64,000 nucleotides of DNA from Bacteroidota bacterium (GTDB taxonomy: Bacteria > Bacteroidota > Bacteroidia > Bacteroidales > Prolixibacteraceae): positions 146,535-210,534 of the forward strand of contig JAHEYT010000021.1 of assembly GCA_023251455.1 (NCBI GenBank), given 5' to 3'. The notes under the pieces were generated by a model that saw only the letters and a program-made list of their open reading frames with translations, had not been told where the DNA came from and did not search any database. The translations under genes and the position numbers were made by a program. Positions 1 to 8,840 of the stretch are shown piece after piece. The first letter of the stretch is position 1. Each line of letters begins with the position of its first letter.

Positions 1-953
1 ATTCCTTTTGAATCGAACATTGCTTCGGAATAAGTCAGCTTGACACGGCTGCCTTTTCCTTTCGAGACCAATAATTCAGGATATCCGGTTGTCAGGTTTC
101 CCTGATCAAGTAAAATGGTTATTTTTTGGTTGGCCGGGATGGTCCATTTCACTTTCCCATGAAGAAAAGCTTCCGGAACTGTTGCTCCCGAAGTCCGTCT
201 TACTGAAGCAAATCGCTGTTCTTTCTGCTCCATTTGCGGAACGCGCCGTGGAGTGAGCACCCAGTTAATATCGGTTCCAATACCACGCGGATGACCAACA
301 TCGATGGTTTTGGCCTTGCTCCAGTTTTGATCGTTAAAGGTTTCAGTTTCCCAATTCCATGGATATTGTGCCGCATCTACCCTATCGCAAGGACCAACCA
401 CAATAAATTGTCCGAGAGTTTCTTTGGCGTCGGCCGATGCTGATTGATAGGATTTATTTTTAATGACTTTCCAGCTATTGTCTGTATTAACAATTTGTTC
501 CGTAGCCAAATTTCCCTGAACAATCAGCGCTGTTTTCAGCGAGAATTGCGCCCAGGGTTTATCCTCGCCAAAGTTCCAAACGACAGCTGCCAACAAGTTT
601 TTGCCGGGTTTCAGGAATTTGGTAATGTCGATGCTTTCGTAAAACCAATGTGCCAGGTCGCCGCGTGCCGGGCCAAAACAAACTGCCTGTCCATTTACGA
701 ATAACCGATACCGGTTGTCGGCCGAAATATGGATAATGAATTCTGCCGGGACAGTTGCCAGTTCGAAACTCTTCCGGAAATGAAAAACTCCATAATCGAG
801 CGCCGATTCGGTTGGATGAGTGATCCACTGAGCTTTCCAATGGTTGGTTAAGATTTCAGGATTAATTTTTTCGATTGGGACAAGTCCGGTTGACCGAGCT
901 TCGATGCTGAATGCCATCAAAATGAACAGAATGCCTGACAGTAATGATTTCAT
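1..953 (-). CDS. Alpha-L-rhamnosidase (GH78-like), N-terminal part, cut by window edge
   Basis: An open reading frame runs from an ATG at 953 leftward off the window, giving about 317 residues. It opens with a secretion signal (MKSLLSGILFILMAFSIEA) and continues with the N-terminal beta-sandwich typical of bacterial rhamnosidases: the W-x-A-x-W-I start (KAQWITHP), the FRKSFEL strand, ADNRYRLFVNGQ and the GPARGD stretch. The later TIPANQKITILLDQGNLTTGYPEL region is the next sandwich strand. The catalytic (alpha/alpha)6 barrel lies beyond the window, so activity cannot be checked. GH78 enzymes release terminal rhamnose from pectin (rhamnogalacturonan) or plant glycosides; the signal peptide implies a periplasmic enzyme. 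The call rests on the N-terminal architecture; another sandwich-bearing glycosidase is possible. Confidence 0.8.
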   Translation of the reverse strand, partial: MKSLLSGILFILMAFSIEARSTGLVPIEKINPEILTNHWKAQWITHPTESALDYGVFHFRKSFELATVPAEFIIHISADNRYRLFVNGQAVCFGPARGDLAHWFYESIDITKFLKPGKNLLAAVVWNFGEDKPWAQFSLKTALIVQGNLATEQIVNTDNSWKVIKNKSYQSASADAKETLGQFIVVGPCDRVDAAQYPWNWETETFNDQNWSKAKTIDVGHPRGIGTDINWVLTPRRVPQMEQKEQRFASVRRTSGATVPEAFLHGKVKWTIPANQKITILLDQGNLTTGYPELLVSKGKGSRVKLTYSEAMFDSKG

Positions 954-1122
954 GGTTGGTTTGGTTAGTTGTTGTATTGATTTGGGCGGGTTAATTTACG
1001 TGAAAAGATTTTGACATGGAATTTTACGACTAAAATAATTCAGTAACAACTCAAAAAAAGAAAAGCTGCCCCAAATTACGTTGAGACAGCTTTTCAATAT
1101 CGTTATTTTTTGACAAGGTCAA

Positions 1123-1476
1123 TTATCCCTTTTTCATATCTTCTGTTAGTTCAACTTCGGCCTGGGCTATTTCGTCCATAAATTCCTTAACATATTCCGG
1201 ATAACTCTCAATGTCTTCCAACTTTTGAGTTTTCAGTTGTAATTCTTTCAGTCGGTAACCAAGTTCGTTCATTCCAAAAGTCATAACCGACGATTTCGCT
1301 TTATGGGCCAGTTCGCCAAGTTCTTTCCATTTTTGATTGGCTAAATGGCTGGTCAATCCATCTCTGAATTCGGGTAACTGATCAAAAAACATCTGAATAA
1401 ATTCCTGCATAATTTCAGGCTCACCACCTGTAATTTCTTTCAGGTAATCTAAGTTAGTTAAACGGGCTTGCGACAT
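1123..1476 (-). CDS. Hpt (histidine phosphotransfer) domain protein
   Basis: A 117-residue, mostly helical protein with no signal peptide. The motif ELAHKAKSSVMTFGM around residues 56-69 is the Hpt helix, with His58 as the likely phospho-accepting residue followed by the usual K-x-K-S-S. Hpt domains relay phosphate between hybrid histidine kinases and response regulators. The whole protein is just this domain, so it must serve a kinase and regulator encoded elsewhere; none is next to it. It stands alone between the divergent rhamnosidase end and gcvT. Confidence 0.85.
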   Translation of the reverse strand: MSQARLTNLDYLKEITGGEPEIMQEFIQMFFDQLPEFRDGLTSHLANQKWKELGELAHKAKSSVMTFGMNELGYRLKELQLKTQKLEDIESYPEYVKEFMDEIAQAEVELTEDMKKG

Positions 1477-1584
1477 TGGTTCTTTTTTTGAAATGGTTTT
1501 AATGCAGTCAAAAGTAAAAAATTTATAATTCGAAACTAGGCCACCTGTCTATAATCTTCTGATTAGTTGACAAGACAAAAAATA

Positions 1585-1614
1585 TTGAAGCAGAGGTAAA
1601 AACTAATATCTTTG
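1585..1614 (+). promoter_or_regulatory. Bacteroidetes-type promoter upstream of gcvT
   Basis: TTG at 1585-1587, a 19-base spacer and TATCTTTG at 1607-1614 match the Bacteroidetes primary sigma consensus (TTG / TAnnTTTG). It lies about 75 bases before the gcvT start. A second -7-like TAATTTTG at 1655-1662 lacks a matching -33. Confidence 0.6.
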
Positions 1615-1687
1615 GCAAATGATTTTTTTCATGCTTTAAACCTAGGCAATACGCTAATTTTGTCACATAAAAACTGAAAATAAAACT

Positions 1688-2776
1688 ATGCAAATTACAG
1701 CCTTTAATCAGATACACAAGCAACTTGGTGCCAAAATGGTAGAGTTTGCCGGATTTGAAATGCCTATAGAGTATTCAGGAATAAAAGACGAGCACATGAC
1801 TGTTCGCGAAGCAGTTGGGGTATTCGACGTTTCGCACATGGGCGAATTTTGGGTGAAAGGTCCGAATGCATTGGAACTGGTGCAACGCGTTACCACAAAC
1901 GATGTGGCCAAACTCACTTTAGGTCAGGCTCAATACTCTTGTTTCCCGAACGGAAAAGGCGGAATTGTTGACGACTTGCTGGTTTATTATTACGAACCTG
2001 AAAAATATATGCTGGTTGTAAATGCGGCCAACATCGACAAAGACTGGAACTGGGTTGTTTCGCAAAACACAAACGGCGCCATTCTCGAAAATGCTTCACC
2101 GGCAATCAGCCAGCTGGCCATTCAGGGACCAAAAGCTTGCGCTACACTTCAGAAACTGACCAATATTAATCTGTCTGAAATCAAATATTATACATTCGTA
2201 ACTGGCTCTATCGCAGGTTTCGACGATGTAATCATTTCGGCCACAGGCTACACCGGATCTGGCGGTTTCGAACTGTATTTCAGAAATGAAATTGCCGAAC
2301 AAATGTGGAATACCATTTTTGAAGCCGGCGCTGAATTTGGCATCAAACCAATTGGACTGGCTGCCCGCGATACACTCCGTCTCGAAATGGGATATTGTTT
2401 GTATGGAAACGACATTGACGACACCACTTCTCCCATAGAAGCCGGGTTATGTTGGATCACCAAGTTTAACGGACATTACTTTATCGACAAAGACTTTTTG
2501 CTGATGCAAAAGCAGGAAGGCGTTGAACGCAAACTTCGCGGATTTGAAATGATTGACCGCGGAATACCGCGCCACGATTATGAATTGACCGACAAAGACG
2601 GAAACGTAATCGGCCGCGTGACTTCAGGAACCATGTCGCCGATTTTAAATAAAGGCATTGGAATGGGCTACGTAAACAAAGCCTATTCGGCCATTGGCAC
2701 CGAAGTTTACCTGAATGTGCGCAACAAAATGTTGAAAGCAAAGATTGTTAAAATGCCTTTCATTAGTCCGTTATAA
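1688..2776 (+). CDS. gcvT: Aminomethyltransferase, glycine cleavage system T protein
   Basis: A 362-residue protein, normal length for GcvT. It transfers the aminomethyl carbon from lipoylated H protein to tetrahydrofolate, releasing ammonia, in the cytoplasm. Visible family marks are the early FDVSHMGE motif (about 47-54), the [10 protein letters not shown] motif with D95/D96 (the region of the folate-site catalytic aspartate), [11 protein letters not shown] in the middle and the C-terminal barrel with [10 protein letters not shown]. The H and P subunits are not in the window, so the complex is encoded at scattered loci. A promoter lies upstream and a palindrome at 2786-2818 follows the stop codon. 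Confidence 0.95.
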   Translation: MQITAFNQIHKQLGAKMVEFAGFEMPIEYSGIKDEHMTVREAVGVFDVSHMGEFWVKGPNALELVQRVTTNDVAKLTLGQAQYSCFPNGKGGIVDDLLVYYYEPEKYMLVVNAANIDKDWNWVVSQNTNGAILENASPAISQLAIQGPKACATLQKLTNINLSEIKYYTFVTGSIAGFDDVIISATGYTGSGGFELYFRNEIAEQMWNTIFEAGAEFGIKPIGLAARDTLRLEMGYCLYGNDIDDTTSPIEAGLCWITKFNGHYFIDKDFLLMQKQEGVERKLRGFEMIDRGIPRHDYELTDKDGNVIGRVTSGTMSPILNKGIGMGYVNKAYSAIGTEVYLNVRNKMLKAKIVKMPFISPL

Positions 2777-2785
2777 ATGAGGAAT

Positions 2786-2818
2786 AGTGATCGGGAGACT
2801 TAAAGTCACCCGATCACT
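2786..2818. repeat. Palindromic dispersed repeat, copy A
   Basis: Sixteen-base arms (AGTGATCGGGAGACTT and AAGTCACCCGATCACT) with one mismatch around a single central A. A second copy, with compensatory changes in both arms, is at 28841-28873. It has no long T run, so it is better read as a REP-like element than as a plain terminator, though it may also end gcvT transcription. Confidence 0.7.
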
Positions 2819-2914
2819 AAAATACTCTTTTCCCATTTCCTGTTTTCTAATTTTACCTTTTGTTTAAATACCATTTTCTTAACTGGAAAATAGGTTTCAG
2901 TTGGCTACTTTCTA

Positions 2915-2922
2915 TATCTTTG
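2915..2922 (+). promoter_or_regulatory. Promoter -7 element of the comB-like gene
   Basis: TATCTTTG matches the TAnnTTTG consensus exactly and sits 11 bases before the ATG at 2933. No well-spaced TTG -33 box is visible (the TTG at 2901 is too close). The leader would be very short. Confidence 0.45.
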
Positions 2923-2932
2923 TGGCATTCAC

Positions 2933-3682
2933 ATGAAAATGGAAAAATCCAAAAATCGGCTTGAGGTTTGTTTGTCCCCCGCAATCTACGATAAGCACGC
3001 CGATGATCATAACTTAGTGGTGATCGTCGATATTTTGCGCGCAACCTCATCAATCTGTGCCGCAATTCACAACGGAGTAAAAAGTATTATACCGGTCGCT
3101 ACTGTCGAAGAAGCAAGAGCGATGAAACAACAAGGTTACATGGTTGCCTCCGAACGCGATGGCTATGTGCTCGACTTTGCCGATTTTGGCAACTCGCCCT
3201 TTAATTTTACTCCTGAAATCGTTGCCGGAAAAGAAATCGTTTATTCCACCACCAACGGAACACGATGCATTCACATGGCCAGCCATTCAAAAGCTGTGCT
3301 CATTGGCTCATTCCTGAATGTTTCCGTACTGGCCAACTGGCTCATCAAACAAGATGCTCCGGTACTGATCTTTTGTGCCTCGTGGAAAGACCGTTTCAGC
3401 CTGGAAGACACAGTGTTTGCGGGCGCCCTGGCCGAACGACTTCTGAATTCAGGAAAATTTGAAACCATTTGCGACGCGGTAACGGCATCGATCGATTTGT
3501 GGAATATTGCAAAAAACGATTTATCAGGATATATACAGAAAGCCGCTCAAAAAGGCCGGCTGGCATCTAAAGGATTGGACGATTGCATCGAATATTGCCT
3601 GACTGATGATCTTTGCCCAGTCATTCCCGTATTTCAGGACGAAAAACTGGTTGACATCCTGAAGACGACAACTGTGAGTTGA
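2933..3682 (+). CDS. comB: ComB-family 2-phosphosulfolactate phosphatase-like protein
   Basis: A 249-residue cytoplasmic protein of the ComB family. It shows the family motifs VDILRATSS (D33 region, acidic metal site), SERDG in the first half, STTNGTR, the GSFLN strand and CASWKDRFSLEDT followed by FAGAL. In methanogens ComB hydrolyses 2-phosphosulfolactate during coenzyme M synthesis. In Bacteroidota, which do not make coenzyme M, homologues may work in sulfolactate metabolism or on another phosphoester, so the fold call is firm and the substrate is not. It is monocistronic, with its own promoter element. Confidence 0.8.
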   Translation: MKMEKSKNRLEVCLSPAIYDKHADDHNLVVIVDILRATSSICAAIHNGVKSIIPVATVEEARAMKQQGYMVASERDGYVLDFADFGNSPFNFTPEIVAGKEIVYSTTNGTRCIHMASHSKAVLIGSFLNVSVLANWLIKQDAPVLIFCASWKDRFSLEDTVFAGALAERLLNSGKFETICDAVTASIDLWNIAKNDLSGYIQKAAQKGRLASKGLDDCIEYCLTDDLCPVIPVFQDEKLVDILKTTTVS

Positions 3683-3956
3683 AGCACAAAAGAATAATTT
3701 GTATTTGCGATTTCGGAACATGCGACAAATTACGGTGTGGAAACACTTAAAATCGAAAAAATAACTCCTTGCCGGATTGTTACCTCGATTTTTTATTCGA
3801 ATTTTGAAGCATATTAATTGGATGTTCTATAACTTGTTGTAACAAAATTAAGTCTGATTTATCTCAGAGAACCATACGCCGATAATCGTTTATTTTGAAA
3901 CATTATCTGCACGCAAAATGAATGTAGATAGTTATTAACCCATAAATAAATTCAAA

Positions 3957-5033
3957 ATGAAGAAGCATAATTTTTATGCGGGACCCTCAATTTTACCGCA
4001 ATTCACCATTAAAAACACAGCCGAAGCATTAATTGATTTTGCCGGAACAGGTCTTTCTTTGATGGAAGTTTCGCACCGTAGCAAAGAATTTGTTGCCGTA
4101 AGCAACGAAGCACAGCAACTATTCAAGGAATTGCTTGACATTCCTGCCGGTTACCATGTGTTATTTTTGGGCGGTGGCGCCAGTTCGCAGTTCATGATGG
4201 TTCCTTACAATATGCTTGAAACAAAAGCAGCATATCTGAATACCGGAACATGGGCCGACAAAGCTCTGAAAGAAGCCAAGTTTTTTGGTGAAGTTGTTGA
4301 AGTCGCTTCTTCAAAAGCAAGTACATACAATTACATTCCGAAGGACTATATTGTTCCTGAAGATGCTGATTATTTTCACATTACAACTAACAATACCATT
4401 TACGGAACCGAAATCCGTCAGGATATCGATTGCAAAATACCTTTGGTAGCCGATATGTCATCCGACATTTTCAGCCGTCCGATGGATGTTTCAAAATATG
4501 CGATTATTTATGGTGGAGCCCAGAAAAACCTTGCTCCTGCCGGCGTTACTTTCGTAATTGTAAAAGAAGATGCATTGGGTAAAGTAACTCGTAAAATTCC
4601 AACGATGTTGAATTACAAAACTCACATCGAAAACGAATCCATGTTCAACACTCCACCGGTAGTTCCGGTTTTTGCTGCTCTTCAAACCCTGAAATGGTTG
4701 AAAGCTTTAGGCGGCGTTAAGGTTATGGAAAAAATGAACATCGAAAAAGCTGGAATTCTTTACGATGAAATCGACCGCAATAAATTATTCAAAGCCAATA
4801 TTCCTGATGTAAACGATCGTTCGTTGATGAACATTTGTTTTGTAATGAATGACGAATACAAAGAATGGGAACCAGAATTCCTGGCTTATGCCAAATCTTT
4901 GGGCATGTTAGGATTGGAAGGTCACCGCTCGGTGGGTGGTTACCGCGCCTCAACCTACAATGCGCTTCCAAAAGAAAGCGTAATCGCCCTGGTTGATGCG
5001 ATGAAAGCATTTGAACAAACAAAGCTTAAATAA
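3957..5033 (+). CDS. serC: Phosphoserine aminotransferase
   Basis: A 358-residue class V aminotransferase of normal length. It converts 3-phosphohydroxypyruvate and glutamate to phosphoserine in serine synthesis. The start [12 protein letters not shown] is the typical SerC N-terminus, GGGASSQF is the phosphate-binding loop, [11 protein letters not shown] holds the PLP-pyridine aspartate, and [12 protein letters not shown] carries the Schiff-base Lys190. The C-terminal [18 protein letters not shown] substrate loop is present. serA follows after 59 bases containing an intrinsic hairpin terminator. Confidence 0.96.
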   Translation: MKKHNFYAGPSILPQFTIKNTAEALIDFAGTGLSLMEVSHRSKEFVAVSNEAQQLFKELLDIPAGYHVLFLGGGASSQFMMVPYNMLETKAAYLNTGTWADKALKEAKFFGEVVEVASSKASTYNYIPKDYIVPEDADYFHITTNNTIYGTEIRQDIDCKIPLVADMSSDIFSRPMDVSKYAIIYGGAQKNLAPAGVTFVIVKEDALGKVTRKIPTMLNYKTHIENESMFNTPPVVPVFAALQTLKWLKALGGVKVMEKMNIEKAGILYDEIDRNKLFKANIPDVNDRSLMNICFVMNDEYKEWEPEFLAYAKSLGMLGLEGHRSVGGYRASTYNALPKESVIALVDAMKAFEQTKLK

Positions 5034-5041
5034 ATCACAGC

Positions 5042-5077
5042 AGAAAAGCAGAATGGGGGTTCTGCTTTTCTTTTTTT
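5042..5077 (+). terminator. Intrinsic terminator between serC and serA
   Basis: Perfect 12-base arms (AGAAAAGCAGAA at 5042-5053 and TTCTGCTTTTCT at 5060-5071) with a six-base loop, followed by a T run. It should stop most serC transcripts, so serA expression would depend on read-through or a promoter in the few bases that follow. Confidence 0.85.
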
Positions 5078-5092
5078 AAAAGGGAAATAACT

Positions 5093-6016
5093 ATGAAAAG
5101 GGTATTAATAGCTACTGAAAAACCATTTGCTGCCGCCGCTGCTAACCAAATGGTCGAGATACTTGAAAAAGCCGGTTATCAGGTTCAAAGGCTCGAAAAA
5201 TACGCATCGAAAGCTGAGTTGCTTGATGCAGTCAAAGATGTTCATGCGATGATCGTGAGAAGCGACATTGTTGACCGTGAGGTGCTGGAAGCTGCCAAAG
5301 AACTGAAAGTTGTTGTCAGGGCCGGATCTGGTTTTGACAACCTGGACTTGATTGCTTGCACCGAAAAAGACATAGTTGCCATGAACACACCCGGGCAAAA
5401 CTCAAATGCTGTTGCCGAGTTGGCCATCGGGATGATGATTTTCATGTCGCGCGGTCAGTTCAAAGGAGTTTCAGGAACCGAACTGAAAGGAAAAACAGTT
5501 GGAGTTTATGGTTGCGGTAACATTGGCCGTCGCGTGGCCCGAATTGCCCAGGGTTTGGGCATGAAGGTTGTTGCGCTTGATCCTTGTATCACTAAAGTTA
5601 GTATGGAACCATACGACATTAAGGTAGTTCAATCGGTTGATGAATTATTTAGTTCAAGTGAATTCCTATCGCTTCATATTCCGGCAAACGATAAAACGAA
5701 GAAGTCGGTTAATTTCGACTTGATGAGTAAAATGCCCAAAGGTGCTACTGTTATTAATACAGCTAGAAAAGAGGTTATCGATGAAGATGGCCTGAAGAAA
5801 ATACTGGAAGAACGTCCTGATTTTAAATACATCAGCGATATTGCCCCATCTAACCATGCCGATTTAGACGGAAAATTTGAACTTCGGTATTATTCAACTC
5901 CGAAAAAACAAGGAGCCGAAACATCGGAAGCCAATGTGAATGCAGGTGTGGCCGCGGCTGAGCAAATTGTCGCTTTTTTCGAAAGCGGCGATCAGACTTA
6001 CCGCGTTAACAGATAG
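5093..6016 (+). CDS. serA: D-3-phosphoglycerate dehydrogenase, short form
   Basis: A 307-residue D-2-hydroxyacid dehydrogenase without the C-terminal ACT domain. It oxidises 3-phosphoglycerate with NAD in the first step of serine synthesis, and its place after serC supports this over other dehydrogenases. The Rossmann motif GVYGCGNIGRR is at about 138-147 and the catalytic arginine lies in NTARKEV. The usual C-terminal catalytic histidine motif (TPH-like) is replaced by STPKKQGAET with Lys271 near that position. This Lys-for-His arrangement is known for the short type III enzymes such as that of Entamoeba histolytica, so it is probably active. Confidence 0.92.
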   Translation: MKRVLIATEKPFAAAAANQMVEILEKAGYQVQRLEKYASKAELLDAVKDVHAMIVRSDIVDREVLEAAKELKVVVRAGSGFDNLDLIACTEKDIVAMNTPGQNSNAVAELAIGMMIFMSRGQFKGVSGTELKGKTVGVYGCGNIGRRVARIAQGLGMKVVALDPCITKVSMEPYDIKVVQSVDELFSSSEFLSLHIPANDKTKKSVNFDLMSKMPKGATVINTARKEVIDEDGLKKILEERPDFKYISDIAPSNHADLDGKFELRYYSTPKKQGAETSEANVNAGVAAAEQIVAFFESGDQTYRVNR

Positions 6017-6030
6017 AGAACAAATCATTG

Positions 6031-6603
6031 ATGAAAGAAAAAATACACGACAAAGAGAATTTCATTAACGTCAGTTATTCTGGTCAAAGAGTATCGAACA
6101 CCGAATTTGACAGCTGTACTTTTCTGAATTGCGATTTTTCGGGCAGTGTTCTTTCTGAAACTGATTTTATAAACTGCCGGTTTGAAAGCTGTAACTTTGC
6201 CATGGCAAAACTAAGCGGAACAGGACTGAAAGACGTTAATTTCATCGACTGCAAACTAATTGGAATCAATTTTGACCATTGTTCCGATTTTTTGTTCGCA
6301 GCCAATTTTCAGAAATGTGTTCTCGATTACGCGTCTTTTTTCAAAAAAAGGATGAAGAATGCCAAATTTACCAATTGCTCGATGAAGGAGGTTGACTTTT
6401 CGTCTGCCGATTTATCAGGGGCACAATTTGGCAACTGTGATTTATCGATGGCAGTTTTCAGCCAAAGCAATCTGGAGAAAGCTGATTTTCGAACAGCCTT
6501 CAATTATGCATTCGATCCGGGTGCAAATAAGATGAAGAAAGCAAAATTCTCCAGTTCGGGATTGGCCGGATTGCTTGGAAAATACAATATTGAAATAGAA
6601 TAA
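6031..6603 (+). CDS. Pentapeptide-repeat protein
   Basis: A 190-residue protein built from tandem A(D/N)LxF-type five-residue repeats, with a cysteine often at repeat ends (for example SCTFLNCDFSGSVLSETDF). Such repeats fold into a right-handed beta helix; some family members (Qnr, McbG) protect DNA gyrase, but there is no direct evidence for that here. The C-terminal tail KKAKFSSSGLAGLLGKY is a common ending in this subfamily. The ATG at 6031 was chosen over the TTG immediately before it. It starts 14 bases after serA stops, so it is likely cotranscribed. Confidence 0.85.
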   Translation: MKEKIHDKENFINVSYSGQRVSNTEFDSCTFLNCDFSGSVLSETDFINCRFESCNFAMAKLSGTGLKDVNFIDCKLIGINFDHCSDFLFAANFQKCVLDYASFFKKRMKNAKFTNCSMKEVDFSSADLSGAQFGNCDLSMAVFSQSNLEKADFRTAFNYAFDPGANKMKKAKFSSSGLAGLLGKYNIEIE

Positions 6604-6651
6604 GATTTACCGAATAGTAAATCGCACATTGTTTAATAGTAAATCTTTGTT

Positions 6652-6906
6652 ATGCCTTTAAAATTCAAAATCGTTTTTTACAATTTCATGATATTCCTGA
6701 TTCTCTTCGATGTCATTTATCTGGCAGTCTGGATATTATCTATTGAAATGAATCCTGTAAAAGCAGTAATCGTAGCAGGAAGTACTATATTAATAATGCC
6801 CTGGGCCCGTGCAACCAATCATCAGAAAGGAAGGAAAGTGGCAATCCGGAGCCTGGCATACGATTTCTACAAAAACACCAAAAACAGAAAGAAAAATCAA
6901 ATCTGA
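6652..6906 (+). CDS. Small membrane protein, unknown function
   Basis: An 84-residue protein with two predicted membrane segments (about 8-30 and 35-52) and a strongly basic C-terminal tail (NHQKGRKVAIR and KNTKNRKKNQ). I do not recognise the family. It lies in the same orientation between the pentapeptide-repeat gene and the DUF1015 gene, 14 bases before the latter, which suggests cotranscription. The preceding 48 bases carry degenerate AATAGTAAATC repeats. Confidence 0.6.
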   Translation: MPLKFKIVFYNFMIFLILFDVIYLAVWILSIEMNPVKAVIVAGSTILIMPWARATNHQKGRKVAIRSLAYDFYKNTKNRKKNQI

Positions 6907-6920
6907 TAAAAGTAACAATT

Positions 6921-8171
6921 ATGGCTATCGTAAAACCATTTAAAGGACTTCGTCCACCTCAAGCTATTGCCAGCGACCTGGCCTGTTTGCCATACGATGT
7001 AATGAACAGCACTGAAGCCGCCCAGATGGCCGAAGGCAAAGCATGTTCGTTGCTCCATATTACCCGTGCCGAAATCGACTGTCCGGAGGGAACTGATGTT
7101 CATTCGGAAATGGTTTACCTGAAGTCGGTTGAAAATTTCGAGAAATTTCAGGAAGAAGGCTGGCTCGGTCAGGACGAAGAGGCCAAGTATTACATTTATG
7201 CCCAAACCATGAATGGCCGCACTCAATACGGAATTGTTGGCGCTGCTTCGTGCGAAGATTACAACCAGGGAATCATCAAAAAGCACGAGTTGACCCGTCC
7301 GGATAAAGAAGAAGACCGAATGATTTTGACTCGCTATCTGAACGCCAATATTGAACCTGTTTTCTTTTCGTATTGTGCGGTTCCTGAAATTGATGCAATT
7401 GTCGAGTCAATTGTAAAAGGACAGAAAGCCGATTACGATTTTGTTGCTGAAGATGGATTTGGTCACCATTTCTGGGCCATAAACAATGCAGCTACCAATC
7501 AGAAAATCGAAGAGTTATTCGCCACCAAAGTTCCTGCAACCTATGTAGCCGACGGACATCACCGTACTGCTGCCGCTGCCCGCATCGGTTTGGAAAAGCA
7601 AAATCAAAACTCAAATCATACAGGCAACGAAGAATACAATTTCTTTATGGCCGTTCATTTCCCAGATAACCAATTGCAGATTATCGACTACAACCGCACC
7701 GTAAAAGATTTGAATGGTTTAACCGAAGCTGAATTACTGGACAAACTAGCTCAAAATTTCAATGTAGAACTAGCTGGAACCGAAATTTACAAACCAGCCA
7801 AACTGCACGAATTCAGCATGTACCTCTCCGGAAACTGGTATAAGCTGAACGCCAAACCGTGCACTTTCAACGACAATGATCCGATTGGGGTGCTCGACGT
7901 GACCATTTTATCCAACCTGGTTCTCGATCAGATTTTGGGAATTGCCGACCTGCGTACTTCAACCCGTATCGATTTTGTTGGTGGAATCCGCGGTTTGGGC
8001 GAATTGAAAAAACGTGTTGACGGTGGTGACATGAAAGTGGCATTTGCCCTTTATCCGGTGTCGATGCAGCAACTGATCAACATTGCTGATTCAGGAAATA
8101 TTATGCCTCCAAAAACCACCTGGTTCGAGCCAAAACTTCGATCAGGATTGGTGATTCATAAACTGGATTAA
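6921..8171 (+). CDS. DUF1015 family protein
   Basis: A 416-residue cytoplasmic protein. The start VKPFKGLRPP, the YDVMNS motif near residue 26 and the central YVADGHHRTAAAARIG motif (about 212-227) define the DUF1015 (SerB-like kinase) family. Members are frequently encoded beside serA and serC in Bacteroidota and Firmicutes, as here, which points to a role linked to serine or phosphoserine metabolism; members of the family have been reported as free-serine kinases. Its exact activity here is not demonstrable. A terminator hairpin closes the unit at 8199-8231. Confidence 0.88.
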   Translation: MAIVKPFKGLRPPQAIASDLACLPYDVMNSTEAAQMAEGKACSLLHITRAEIDCPEGTDVHSEMVYLKSVENFEKFQEEGWLGQDEEAKYYIYAQTMNGRTQYGIVGAASCEDYNQGIIKKHELTRPDKEEDRMILTRYLNANIEPVFFSYCAVPEIDAIVESIVKGQKADYDFVAEDGFGHHFWAINNAATNQKIEELFATKVPATYVADGHHRTAAAARIGLEKQNQNSNHTGNEEYNFFMAVHFPDNQLQIIDYNRTVKDLNGLTEAELLDKLAQNFNVELAGTEIYKPAKLHEFSMYLSGNWYKLNAKPCTFNDNDPIGVLDVTILSNLVLDQILGIADLRTSTRIDFVGGIRGLGELKKRVDGGDMKVAFALYPVSMQQLINIADSGNIMPPKTTWFEPKLRSGLVIHKLD

Positions 8172-8198
8172 TCGTTCAAAACAAAAAGTATAAAGTCA

Positions 8199-8231
8199 AA
8201 ATCCCGCAGGTCATTCCTTCGGGATTTTTTA
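8199..8231 (+). terminator. Intrinsic terminator after the DUF1015 gene
   Basis: Arms AATCCCG and CGGGATT around a 14-base loop, followed by a T run, end the serC-serA-DUF1015 cluster. Confidence 0.75.
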
Positions 8232-8287
8232 TTTCAGGAAACCAGAACCAAAGTTGATTGTTAATTTGATCATAGATAAAGAAAAAT

Positions 8288-8659
8288 ATGAAGAATCAGA
8301 CAATACTTATTTCAGGAGCCATTTTTATGGCATTAAGCGTTATGTTGGGAGCTTTTGGAGCACATGCACTGAAAACACGCCTTACTCCTGAAATGATGCA
8401 GATTTATCAAATTGGGGTCCAATATCAGTTTTATCATGCCCTTGGGCTGTTGTTTGCCGGAATAATCGGATTTCAGATCGAATCGAAATGGGTTAGCCGA
8501 TCGGCTATGTTTTTGGGAGTCGGGATTATTCTGTTCTCAGGAAGCTTATACCTTATTGCATTTTCAGGCATAAAAGCCATTGGCGCAATCACTCCTATCG
8601 GCGGATTATCTTTTGTTTCCGGTTGGATTTCGCTGGCTATTGCTGTTTGGAAACGCTGA
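8288..8659 (+). CDS. DUF423 family membrane protein (YgdD-like)
   Basis: A 123-residue integral membrane protein with four hydrophobic segments. The N-terminal GAFGAHALKTRL motif followed by YQIGVQYQFYHALGLL is the DUF423 signature. Its function is unknown. It appears to be transcribed alone: a terminator precedes it and the next gene has its own -7 element. Confidence 0.88.
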   Translation: MKNQTILISGAIFMALSVMLGAFGAHALKTRLTPEMMQIYQIGVQYQFYHALGLLFAGIIGFQIESKWVSRSAMFLGVGIILFSGSLYLIAFSGIKAIGAITPIGGLSFVSGWISLAIAVWKR

Positions 8660-8801
8660 TTCTTCCGGGTCAATCCCTTTCCGTTTTGCTTATTCCTTTT
8701 GCCTTTCCCGAGACCTGAGGTTTCTCATGGTTCGTTTGCTTAAATTCAATCTTCTTTACTGGCTTAAATCAGGATCCAAAATTTTAAATCCTGAGAATAA
8801 T

Positions 8802-8809
8802 TATATTTG
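8802..8809 (+). promoter_or_regulatory. Promoter -7 element of the C69 peptidase gene
   Basis: TATATTTG fits TAnnTTTG and is 31 bases before the chosen ATG at 8841. Because transcription would start downstream of this box, the longer frame opening at 8580 is not the start. No convincing -33 box is seen. Confidence 0.4.
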
Positions 8810-8840
8810 TCAAACAACAAATTCAAATAAAATACAAATC

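Noticed and set aside
1523..1723. 66-residue open frame on minus overlapping the gcvT start
   Set aside because: It overlaps the gcvT promoter and start on the opposite strand and shows no motif.
8580..8840. Long N-terminal extension of the C69 peptidase
   Set aside because: It overlaps the DUF423 gene and includes a promoter-like box; the signal peptide with its catalytic Cys begins at 8841.
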